Of a stretch of 35,210 bases of DNA, positions 25,806 through 33,171 are shown piece by piece. The notes beneath the pieces are model-generated. The model made no database searches and was not told the DNA's origin. It saw only the letters and a list, made by a program, of their open reading frames with translations. The DNA is from an uncultured Spartobacteria bacterium (GTDB lineage Bacteria > Verrucomicrobiota > Verrucomicrobiia > Chthoniobacterales > Chthoniobacteraceae), in contig CAIXGS010000012.1 of assembly GCA_903919125.1 (NCBI GenBank), positions 91,706 through 126,915 of the forward strand. Reading direction: 5' to 3'. The stretch's first letter is position 1. The number at the start of each line of letters is the position of its first letter. A program made the position numbers and the translations under genes.

Positions 25806-26585
25806 GTGATCGACCTCCCGGCTTGGCTCACGGCGGTGCTTTTGGGCGTAGTCGAGGGCCTGACGGAGTTCATTCCGGTTTCCTCCACCGGACACCTTCT
25901 AATTGCCGAGCACTGGTTGCCGAGGCAAAGTGATCTTTTCAATATCGCAATCCAGTCAGGGGCAGTCTTGGCTGTGATCCCACTTTTTGGGCCGCGAATC
26001 GCCCAGTTAAAACAATGGCGGGAACCCGCCAGCAGGCGGTTATGGGCGATGATCGGAGCGTCTTTTGGCATCACGGCTGTGGGAGGCGTGATTATGGAAA
26101 AGCTCCACTTTCGACTACCTGAGGCGCCGACTCCGGTGGCATGGGCCTTGATTTTAGGCGGCGTCATTTTTATGGCGGTGGAGTTGCTGGTGCGTCACAA
26201 GCCCTTGCGCAACAGACACACTTGGCCGGTGGCTGTAGTGGTGGGATTTGCGCAGTTAGTGGCGGCGATTTTCCCCGGGGCATCGCGTTCAGGCGTCACC
26301 ATTATGAGCTCGATGGTGGCCGGAACTTCGCGAGTAACAGCCACAGAATTCTCGTTTCTCGTGGGCATCCCCACCCTCCTGGCAGCCGGTGCCCTCAAAA
26401 TCTTCAAAGCGCTCAAAAATGGCGCACAGGAAGACTGGGGTCTCCTCCTTCTCGCGACGTTTGTTGCTGGAATCGTGTCGTTTATCACGGTCAAATGGAT
26501 GCTGCGTTACGTGCAAACCCACTCCTTCATAGGGTTCGGCATTTATAGAATCAGCGCAGGGGTGCTGCTTCTTTGCTTCTTGTAG
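25806..26585 (+). CDS. uppP: Undecaprenyl-diphosphatase (bacitracin resistance protein BacA)
   Basis: This inner-membrane phosphatase recycles undecaprenyl diphosphate to the monophosphate lipid carrier used for peptidoglycan and other envelope glycans. The 259-residue protein shows both signature segments: EGLTEFIPVSSTGHLLIAEHWL near residue 17 and FPGASRSGVTIMSSM near residue 155, with the catalytic glutamate/histidine and arginine. About seven hydrophobic helices are visible, as expected. The start is a GTG 33 bp after glnB, with no Shine-Dalgarno motif. It is followed by the rsmA-Nudix gene after 27 bp and is likely part of a glnB-uppP-rsmA-ubiA transcription unit. Confidence 0.95.
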   Translation: MIDLPAWLTAVLLGVVEGLTEFIPVSSTGHLLIAEHWLPRQSDLFNIAIQSGAVLAVIPLFGPRIAQLKQWREPASRRLWAMIGASFGITAVGGVIMEKLHFRLPEAPTPVAWALILGGVIFMAVELLVRHKPLRNRHTWPVAVVVGFAQLVAAIFPGASRSGVTIMSSMVAGTSRVTATEFSFLVGIPTLLAAGALKIFKALKNGAQEDWGLLLLATFVAGIVSFITVKWMLRYVQTHSFIGFGIYRISAGVLLLCFL

Positions 26586-26612
26586 GCGGCACCCTCCTGC
26601 AGTCTCAAAGCG

Positions 26613-27956
26613 GTGAAACTCTCCGAACTCCAAGCCACACTCTCCGAGCTCAACGCCTCGCCTACCAAAAGTCTTGGACAAAACTTTCTCCACGACAAAA
26701 ACTTAGCTGAGTGGATTATCTCCCAACTCGACCTCTCTCCTTCAGATCACTGGTTGGAAATCGGCCCCGGCCTCGGCTCTCTCACCCATCCCGCTTGCGA
26801 ACGTTCTTCGCACGGAATCCTTATCGAGAAAGACGACAGGCTCATCGCGTTCCTGCGGCAGCGCTACCCAAAACTCGATCTCGTTCACGGAGATGCGTGC
26901 GACTTTGATGTGCGCAACCTCTTCTGCGGCGGGCCTCTCAAAGTCCTCGGCAATCTCCCTTATTACGTCTCCAGCCAAATCCTCTTTAACTTTACCGCAG
27001 ACGCCACTCCCGCCACCGTCCTGCTTTTTACCCTCCAAAAAGAACTGGCTCAACGCATGGCTGCCAGCGCTGGTGGCAAAGAATACGGGGCACCCACCGT
27101 CCTGATCGGACGCCGTTGGAAAGTCGAACTTCTGCGAACGCTTCCGGCCTCTGTTTTTCTGCCGGCCCCCAAAGTGGAATCCTCCGTTATCCGCCTTACC
27201 CCGCGTCCTTCGGGAGAATTGCCCGCTTGCGACGCTGCCCGTTACAACACGCTCGTGAAGCTCGGCTTTTCACAGCGGCGCAAACAGTTAGGCAAGCTTC
27301 TCGCGCCCGCGCTTCCACAATGGAGCGAAGCGGCCGAGGCCATCGGCGCCCCAGTCACCTCGCGTGCGGAATCGCTGTCCATCGAGCAGTGGTGCAAGCT
27401 CGCCGCCTGGACCCCAGACGGCCCCGCAACTGACCCCGCCTCCGGTGCACAAGACCTTCACGGCGAAACATTCGACGTCGTCAATGCGCTCGACGAGGTC
27501 ACCGGCCAAGCCTCCCGTTTCGAGGTTCACGAACAACGTCTCCGCCACCGCGCCGTTCACATTTTCGTCTTCAACGCAGCGGGCGAACTTTTTCTCCAAA
27601 AACGCTCCCGCTGGAAAGACGTGTGTCCGCTGATGTGGGACTCTAGCGCGGCTGGCCATGTCAATGCAGGCGAGGACTATGCAGAAACCGCTGTGCGCGA
27701 GTTGCGAGAGGAACTCGGGGTGGACGCGGCGGTTGAATTTGTCGAGAAGATCGAACCGTGCGCGGAAACCGGAGAAGAGTTTGTGGGACTTTACACTGCG
27801 GCGCACGAAGGGCCGTTCCGCCTACCTCCAGCGGAAATTGATTGTGGCGAATGGTTTACGCTATACCAGATTGTACGCTGGGTTGAGGCGCGTCCTCAGG
27901 ATTTCGCTCCCGGTTTTCTAAAATGCTGGGATGTTTGGCGACGCGCCCGCTGCTGA
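26613..27956 (+). CDS. rsmA: RsmA (KsgA) 16S rRNA dimethyltransferase fused to a Nudix hydrolase domain
   Basis: One frame of 447 residues holds two enzymes. Residues 1-265 are RsmA/KsgA, which dimethylates A1518 and A1519 in 16S rRNA. They include LGQNFLHDKN (21-30), the SAM-binding LEIGPGLGSLT (48-58), the catalytic NLPYY (114-118), and the C-terminal FSQRRKQLGKLL. Residues ~280-447 are a Nudix domain with the exact signature GX5EX7REUXEEXGU at 348-370 (GHVNAGEDYAET...REELGV), preceded by FDVVNALDEVTG and HRAVHIFVFNAAGELFLQKRS. The latter is like the isopentenyl-diphosphate isomerase-like/YfcD Nudix group. No stop or frameshift separates the two. The fusion suggests co-regulation or shared substrate handling, but its purpose is unknown. 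GTG start. Confidence 0.9.
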   Translation: MKLSELQATLSELNASPTKSLGQNFLHDKNLAEWIISQLDLSPSDHWLEIGPGLGSLTHPACERSSHGILIEKDDRLIAFLRQRYPKLDLVHGDACDFDVRNLFCGGPLKVLGNLPYYVSSQILFNFTADATPATVLLFTLQKELAQRMAASAGGKEYGAPTVLIGRRWKVELLRTLPASVFLPAPKVESSVIRLTPRPSGELPACDAARYNTLVKLGFSQRRKQLGKLLAPALPQWSEAAEAIGAPVTSRAESLSIEQWCKLAAWTPDGPATDPASGAQDLHGETFDVVNALDEVTGQASRFEVHEQRLRHRAVHIFVFNAAGELFLQKRSRWKDVCPLMWDSSAAGHVNAGEDYAETAVRELREELGVDAAVEFVEKIEPCAETGEEFVGLYTAAHEGPFRLPPAEIDCGEWFTLYQIVRWVEARPQDFAPGFLKCWDVWRRARC

Positions 27957-28008
27957 AACCCCCGGCTCATTGTTGCAGAAAAACCGCTCTTAATTAACCA
28001 TCCTGCTC

Positions 28009-28878
28009 ATGAACGCCGCAGCGACGCAGCCGTCGTTTTTAACTCGTTTGGGTAGCTTTATTCGGTTTTCTCACACCGTCTTCGCGCTCCCCTTTGCGCT
28101 GATCGCGATGTTTGTGGCAGCGCGAGGGATGCCAAAAGCGGCGGTCTTTGGCTGGATATTAGTATGCGCAGTTGCGGCAAGAACTCTCGCCATGTGCTTT
28201 AACAGACTCATGGACTGGGAGATAGACAAGTTGAACCCCCGCACAGAGGGACGCCATAGACTAGTGAGCAAAACACAGGCTTGGACGGTGCTCTTCCTGA
28301 GCGGCGCACTCGCAGTATGGGCCAGCCATCAACTGAACGCCCTCTGCTTCGCGCTCAGTCCGCTGATGGTGCTAATCCTTTGCTTTTATTCGCTCACAAA
28401 ACGTTTCACCTCTTTCTCGCACCTCTTTCTAGGACTGGCGCTCTCGGTAGCCCCGATGGGTGCCTGGGCAGCAGTGCGTGCAACCTTGCTGGATTTCCAG
28501 CCCTACATTCTAGCGACCTCTGTGCTACTGTGGACCTTTGGCTTTGACTTGATTTACAGTACGTTAGACACGGAATTCGACCGAGCTAACGGCCTCTTTA
28601 GTTTTCCAGCACGCTTCGGCGTTCCGGCGGCCCTGCGCACCGCAAAGCTCCTTCACTGCGCTGCAGCATTGGGCTTTTTAAGCTTTGGATGGATGGCACA
28701 ACTAGGTGCGGGCTATGCAGTTGGCTGCGCGTTAACCTTGATCGGACTGTTTTGGGAGCATCGCCTCGCCAGCACTTTGGAACCCGCTCGTATCAACCAG
28801 GCCTTTTTTCAAATCAATGCGCTGGTGAGCCTGACCTTGCTAGGCGGGACCTTATTCGACATCGCAAGGCGGGCGTAG
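28009..28878 (+). CDS. UbiA-family prenyltransferase
   Basis: The 289-residue membrane protein is an aromatic prenyltransferase of the UbiA superfamily. It has the two Asp-rich Mg-diphosphate motifs (NRLMDWEIDKLNPRTEGR at about residue 65 and DLIYSTLDTEFDRANGL at about residue 183) and eight to nine hydrophobic helices. The N-terminal FIRFSHTVFALPFALIAMF is close to the 4-hydroxybenzoate octaprenyltransferase-like group, which in bacteria without ubiquinone includes MqnP of the futalosine menaquinone pathway. No other quinone gene is in the window, so ubiquinone, menaquinone or another prenylated product cannot be separated. It follows the rsmA-Nudix gene after 52 bp. ATG start with no Shine-Dalgarno sequence. 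Confidence 0.9.
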   Translation: MNAAATQPSFLTRLGSFIRFSHTVFALPFALIAMFVAARGMPKAAVFGWILVCAVAARTLAMCFNRLMDWEIDKLNPRTEGRHRLVSKTQAWTVLFLSGALAVWASHQLNALCFALSPLMVLILCFYSLTKRFTSFSHLFLGLALSVAPMGAWAAVRATLLDFQPYILATSVLLWTFGFDLIYSTLDTEFDRANGLFSFPARFGVPAALRTAKLLHCAAALGFLSFGWMAQLGAGYAVGCALTLIGLFWEHRLASTLEPARINQAFFQINALVSLTLLGGTLFDIARRA

Positions 28879-28970
28879 CAGTTCTCATTTGCTGCCACTT
28901 TTGAAATTCTTCGAATTTAATCTCTCCACAACCGCCTTACCCCACAAGAATCCGCCCACCCTCAGTACAT

Positions 28971-29071
28971 CTCAGCCCCCAGAACCCCTCAGAACCCCTC
29001 AGAACCCCTCAGCCCCCCTCAGCCCCCCTCAGAACCCAGAACCCAGAACCCAGAACTCCCCCCCAGAACCC
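28971..29071. repeat. Short tandem repeat, C-rich on plus (G-rich on minus) just before the esterase start
   Basis: AGAACCCCTC is repeated exactly three times (28981-29010), then AGCCCCCCTC twice (29011-29030), then AGAACCC three times (29031-29051), and after a CCCCCCCC run once more ending at the ATG (29065-29071). The minus strand reads GGGTTCT repeats and runs of four to eight G, so it could form G-quadruplexes in DNA. It lies in the leader of the following gene. Confidence 0.85.
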
Positions 29072-31111
29072 ATGCGCTCCCCTACCCTACTTTCCGTACT
29101 CGCCCTAGCGACGGCCGCTTTCTCCCTCCGCTCCGCCATTGCTGACGGCCCAAAAGACAATCTACCAGACCAAGTCCGCCCTGTGCCACCTCCCGGAATT
29201 CCCGTACCGGATGCAGATCGGCAAGGGTTACAGGATGGTGTGAAGGCGCTGGGAGAACAGTTGGCTGGACTGCGCGTCAGTTTGGCGAAGAAGCCTGCGC
29301 TGTTGGATTTGCTGCCAGACGTGGAAATCTTCCACAAGGCCGTGGATTGGGCGCTACGTTTTGATGAGTTTTTCAAAGCTCAGGAATTCCAGACGGCGAA
29401 GACGCTTTTGGACGAAGGCATGGCACGCGCCAAAAGCTTGAGCGAAGGCCAGACACCCTGGACCACACAGACCGGCCTTGTGGTGCGCGGGTACCGTTCT
29501 CGCATCGACGGTTCAGTGCAACCGTACGGACTCGTTGTACCAGCGGGTTACAATCAAGACGCACCAGTGGGGTATCGCATGGATTTCTGGTGCCATGGAC
29601 GTGGGGAAACCCTCTCGGAACTTAGCTTCATTGACCAGCGTCGCAAATCGTTGGGGGAATTTACTCCGGCCGGTGCGTTTGTGCTGCATCCCTACGGACG
29701 CTATTGTAACGCCAACAAATTTGCGGGAGAAGTGGACCTATTTGAGGCCTTGGAACATGCCCAGCGCAATTATCGTATCGACGCTTCGCGTTTGGTCATG
29801 CGCGGCTTCTCTATGGGAGGCGCAGCGGCGTGGCAGTTTGCCGTACATTTTCCAGGACGTTGGGCTGCTGCAAATCCAGGCGCGGGTTTTTCGGAGACAC
29901 CAGATTTTCTTAAGGTTTTTCAGGGCGAAACTCCGGAACCGACCTGGTACGAACAACGCCTTTGGAACTGGTACGACTGTCCGGGATGGGTGCGGAATCT
30001 GGCGAATTGCCCGACGGTGGCCTACAGTGGTGAAGACGACAAACAGCGCCAGGCAGCCACTAAAATGGAGGAAGCCGCTCGGGAGGAAGGCTTCAATCTG
30101 ACACACATCATCGGCCCTAAAACCGGTCATAAATATCACCCGGATTCCAAGCTTGAAGTCGCCGCTTTAGTCGATCGCATCGCGAGCAAAGGAAAGGAAG
30201 CCTTTCCAGAAAACGTTCATTTCGCGACTTTCACTCTGCGCTACCCAACCTCCCATTGGGTTACTGTGCAGGGTCTTGGCCACCATTGGGATCAGGCGAG
30301 AGTCGATGCCCGTTTGGACCGCGCCAATCAGCAGTGCATCGTGAGCACAAACAACGTCACTGCCTTCACCCTCCACTGCAAAGCCGGCGAATATCCATTG
30401 GATCCGCTAAACGCACTGCCGGTCATCATAGACGGCCAATCCGTGGTCGCGCCACCGCCGCAATCTGATCGCTCGTGGAACGTTCACTTCCGGCACGTCC
30501 ACAATCAATGGTTTCCCGTCGACGAACCTTGGCCGACTGGACTTTCCAAACATCCTGGGTTGCAGGGACCCATTGATGACGCTTTTTTGAGCAAGTTCAT
30601 CGTGGTGCGCCCCACAGGCACGGCGATGCATCCGGAAACCGGTCGCTGGGTCGAGGCGGAGCTTGCTCATTTCGTAACCCAATGGCGCCGCCAGTTCCGT
30701 GGAGAAATCACGGTGCGCGACGACAAGTCCATCACTGAAGAGGATCTTTCCAGCGCCAATTTGATTTTGTGGGGCGATCCAGCAAGCAACTCTCTGATTG
30801 GGAAAATTGCTCCCAAACTCCCCTTCCAATGGAGCAGCGAGTCTTTAGAAATAGCGGGCAAGCGTTACTCAGCCGGCAGTCATTTGCCTGCTCTTGTTTA
30901 TCCTAACCCTCTGGCTCCAGATCATTACGTCGTACTCAATAGCGGCTTCACGTACCGGGAATACGATTACCTCAACAACGCCCGCCAAAACGCCAAGCTC
31001 CCAGACTGGGCCGTATTGGATGTGAGCATTCCTCCCACCACGAGGCTGCCGGCAGGAATCGCCAACGCTGGGTTCTTCGGCGAGTTCTGGGAAGTCACCG
31101 CCCCGCATTAA
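29072..31111 (+). CDS. Secreted alpha/beta-hydrolase (esterase/prolyl oligopeptidase-like)
   Basis: From ATG 29072 the 679-residue protein starts with a signal peptide (MRSPTLLSVLALATAAFSLRSA). A helical segment follows, then an alpha/beta-hydrolase domain with nucleophile S247 in GFSMGGAAAW, a probable catalytic Asp at 322/323 (YSGEDDKQ) and His 353 (GPKTGHKYH). The C-terminal ~250 residues are beta-rich (HFATFTLRYPTSHWVTVQGL) and have no motif I can name; a possible small carbohydrate-binding or membrane-proximal module is guesswork. Related proteins in Verrucomicrobiota and Planctomycetota act outside the cytoplasm on esters of polysaccharides or peptides; the substrate here is unknown. 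The start is set by the signal peptide, since the open frame continues upstream through the C-rich repeat. It stands alone. Confidence 0.85.
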   Translation: MRSPTLLSVLALATAAFSLRSAIADGPKDNLPDQVRPVPPPGIPVPDADRQGLQDGVKALGEQLAGLRVSLAKKPALLDLLPDVEIFHKAVDWALRFDEFFKAQEFQTAKTLLDEGMARAKSLSEGQTPWTTQTGLVVRGYRSRIDGSVQPYGLVVPAGYNQDAPVGYRMDFWCHGRGETLSELSFIDQRRKSLGEFTPAGAFVLHPYGRYCNANKFAGEVDLFEALEHAQRNYRIDASRLVMRGFSMGGAAAWQFAVHFPGRWAAANPGAGFSETPDFLKVFQGETPEPTWYEQRLWNWYDCPGWVRNLANCPTVAYSGEDDKQRQAATKMEEAAREEGFNLTHIIGPKTGHKYHPDSKLEVAALVDRIASKGKEAFPENVHFATFTLRYPTSHWVTVQGLGHHWDQARVDARLDRANQQCIVSTNNVTAFTLHCKAGEYPLDPLNALPVIIDGQSVVAPPPQSDRSWNVHFRHVHNQWFPVDEPWPTGLSKHPGLQGPIDDAFLSKFIVVRPTGTAMHPETGRWVEAELAHFVTQWRRQFRGEITVRDDKSITEEDLSSANLILWGDPASNSLIGKIAPKLPFQWSSESLEIAGKRYSAGSHLPALVYPNPLAPDHYVVLNSGFTYREYDYLNNARQNAKLPDWAVLDVSIPPTTRLPAGIANAGFFGEFWEVTAPH

Positions 31112-31186
31112 GCGGAAAGCGGCCGCCCCAAAGCGGCGAACTACGAAGCTGTGCATTTGAACGAACCAAGTAAGCAGGCAGTCTTC

Positions 31187-31295
31187 GCTTCAACCCAAGA
31201 CAGGAAGGAAGTCTCCAGCACGGAACACTTTGGCGACCCACTTTATACCTATTCCCTCAAACAAGGGATCGATGACAAAATGGTTCGTTTGGACC
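31187..31295 (+). pseudogene. Relic of a type I restriction HsdR (helicase/translocase) gene
   Basis: In the 314-bp gap (31112-31425) the frame around 31187-31276 reads [20 protein letters not shown] and continues YSLKQGIDD. This closely resembles, from memory, the HsdR segment (A)[39 protein letters not shown] that follows the helicase motif III (TAT). After KQGIDD the next residues are KMVRLDRR, so the GFLAPY piece appears deleted, and no further HsdR sequence can be followed. There is no start codon context, no HsdM or HsdS gene. I read it as the remains of a decayed restriction gene. The rest of the gap shows no gene; a GCCGC/GCGGC hairpin lies near 31121-31139. Confidence 0.6.
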
Positions 31296-31425
31296 GTCGG
31301 GCTCAGCAACCTCCGACTAAGGAGACCAAAGTTGCCCAGCTTGCCGCCCACGACCAATCCGCAGTCTGGCCTGGAGTTCTCCAATGTAGCCCTCTAATTA
31401 AATAATGAGCATTTTGAACTGAAAA

Positions 31426-33171
31426 TCAGCGGATAAGTTCGCGAACCGGAATCACCGCCAGTTCATTCGCCGCATGACTCTTGTGCGTGTAGCCGACATA
31501 CAGCTTCCCGTCGTGCTCGATGGCGTAGGGATAGCTGAAGTCGGCGCGTTCACTGGAGACTCCGGGGCCTTCCGGGAAGATGGAACGCCGGATGACAAAA
31601 ACTTTGCTGAAAACGGATTCTCCAGGCTTGCTGACAGCGATGGTCAATGGTGAACGCTTACCACCGGTGTCGGCGGTGGTGGTGCAGACGAGGTAACGTT
31701 GACCGGTGCTGAGAGTGCCCGCGTAGGGCTTACTCGTCGCCATCGGCAGGTTCGAAGGTAGCGCCGGACTCCACGTGCGGCCAAAGTCGTCGCTGGTGGC
31801 GATGAGCGCGAGCGCCTTGCCGCCGTAGCGCGAGATGTTCGTGATGTGACTACCTTTCACGATCACGGTAGACTCCCCCCAGACGCTTCGCAGCCGACGA
31901 TCGAGAGGCAGAACGACGAGGTCCCACTTCGTGAAGTCGTCGCCATGACTGATCGCCACCGCAGGCGGATCGCCGCTGAAACCATACCCCTTCGAGACTC
32001 GGGCGCCGGACATAATCCAGTTGCCATCGTCCATTTTCTGCGGCTCCTGCATTGGCCAGAATCCATCGTTTAGGACAGTCCCCTTTGCCTGCCACTGGCC
32101 TGTCGTTTCATCGAGCAGGTAGGCGCGGGTGTGCGTGCGCTGGAAGTGATCGTAAAACGCGCCCATGAAGGCCCAGAGATTGCCGCCGTGCGAAAGAAAG
32201 ACGCCGTGGCTCACGCCGAGATTTCCTTCGCCCTCATCCATCACGACAGGTGCGCTCCACGTTTTCCCTGCGTCATCGCTTACACGCGCATGCGCTTCTT
32301 CGGTGGACGTGTTCTCATCACCTTTGTTGAAGCCGTAGGACGCGTAGAACCGCCCTTTGTGCCACGCAAGACCAACGCCGAGCGTCCACTTCGCTCCATC
32401 GGAGTCGGGTGCCTTATTCTTAATTACATAAAATTCAGCACCTTGCACTGCCGCCAATTCTGCCGAGTTTGGCAAAACCACGCGCTCATCCCACAACGGA
32501 ACTGCCGCCGCCACCGGCAGCGGAACCTCGTGCGTGGCGCTCACCGGTCGGTAATTCGCCGCTATCTCTTCCGCGCTCCACGCTGTCGCCTCAAACCGCG
32601 CCTCATCCAAAGCTCCGTGAAACGCTTGGAGCGCCCCGCCCTTATCAACGATTCCGCCAAGCGTGATGGGAGCCTGCGTGACTGGGACGGGCCTCTTGAG
32701 CACTACTTCCCCCGCCTGCTTGCCGTTCAGGTGCAATGCCGCCTTTCCCGCACTGACGGTCAGCGTCGCTAAGTGCCAGTGTCCGGCCTCCAACGCTTCC
32801 TTGCTCGTAATGGTGGCCCACCCGCCCTGCTGCACATAGGCCTTTAATTTGCCATCCGGCTCGACCGTGAGCGTCCACTGCCGCTCGTTGAGTGAATAAC
32901 GATTCTTCCCTGCGATCACCTGCTGCCCGTCATTTAGTGTGTATGGATTGAACCATACAGAAAAGGTGAAGCCGTCAGTGCCATTCAACGCCGCCGAGTC
33001 CTTTAATTCGATCGCCGAAGAGCCATCGAGCATGAGCGATTTGTCGCGAACACCGCTCGCCAGGTTCGCCGTGCCCACGACAGCGATTTGAGAATCCACC
33101 GCATCGAGCGGCCAGTGTTCCGCCATACAGGTGAGTGGTAAAGAGAGGATGCCAAGGAGGAGACGTTTCAT
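31426..33171 (-). CDS. Secreted LamG-domain sialidase-like protein
   Basis: The 581-residue protein has a signal peptide (MKRLLLGILSLPLTCMAEH). A concanavalin-like LamG domain follows at about residues 20-215, with GFTFSVWFNPYTL and GHWHLATLTVSAGKAALHLNGKQAG typical of LamG_3. Residues ~230-580 form a six-bladed beta-propeller sialidase-like domain with two readable Asp boxes, SDDAGKTW and SDDFGRTW. Members of this group hydrolyse sialic acid or other exo-glycosides, but several PVC-group members are not true sialidases, and the catalytic Tyr/Glu/Arg set cannot be confirmed by eye. It starts inside the stop codon of the upstream FGE-sialidase gene (ATGA overlap), so the two are translationally coupled. 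Expected location is periplasmic or extracellular. Confidence 0.88.
   Translation of the reverse strand: MKRLLLGILSLPLTCMAEHWPLDAVDSQIAVVGTANLASGVRDKSLMLDGSSAIELKDSAALNGTDGFTFSVWFNPYTLNDGQQVIAGKNRYSLNERQWTLTVEPDGKLKAYVQQGGWATITSKEALEAGHWHLATLTVSAGKAALHLNGKQAGEVVLKRPVPVTQAPITLGGIVDKGGALQAFHGALDEARFEATAWSAEEIAANYRPVSATHEVPLPVAAAVPLWDERVVLPNSAELAAVQGAEFYVIKNKAPDSDGAKWTLGVGLAWHKGRFYASYGFNKGDENTSTEEAHARVSDDAGKTWSAPVVMDEGEGNLGVSHGVFLSHGGNLWAFMGAFYDHFQRTHTRAYLLDETTGQWQAKGTVLNDGFWPMQEPQKMDDGNWIMSGARVSKGYGFSGDPPAVAISHGDDFTKWDLVVLPLDRRLRSVWGESTVIVKGSHITNISRYGGKALALIATSDDFGRTWSPALPSNLPMATSKPYAGTLSTGQRYLVCTTTADTGGKRSPLTIAVSKPGESVFSKVFVIRRSIFPEGPGVSSERADFSYPYAIEHDGKLYVGYTHKSHAANELAVIPVRELIR

Noticed and set aside
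28889-29071. Upstream extension of the esterase by 61 codons
   Set aside because: It translates the C-rich tandem repeat into a Pro/Gln/Asn string; the ATG at 29072 starts a proper signal peptide.
31151-31405. 84-codon plus-strand frame as an intact small gene
   Set aside because: Its only recognisable part is an internal HsdR segment with a deletion; better described as a relic.
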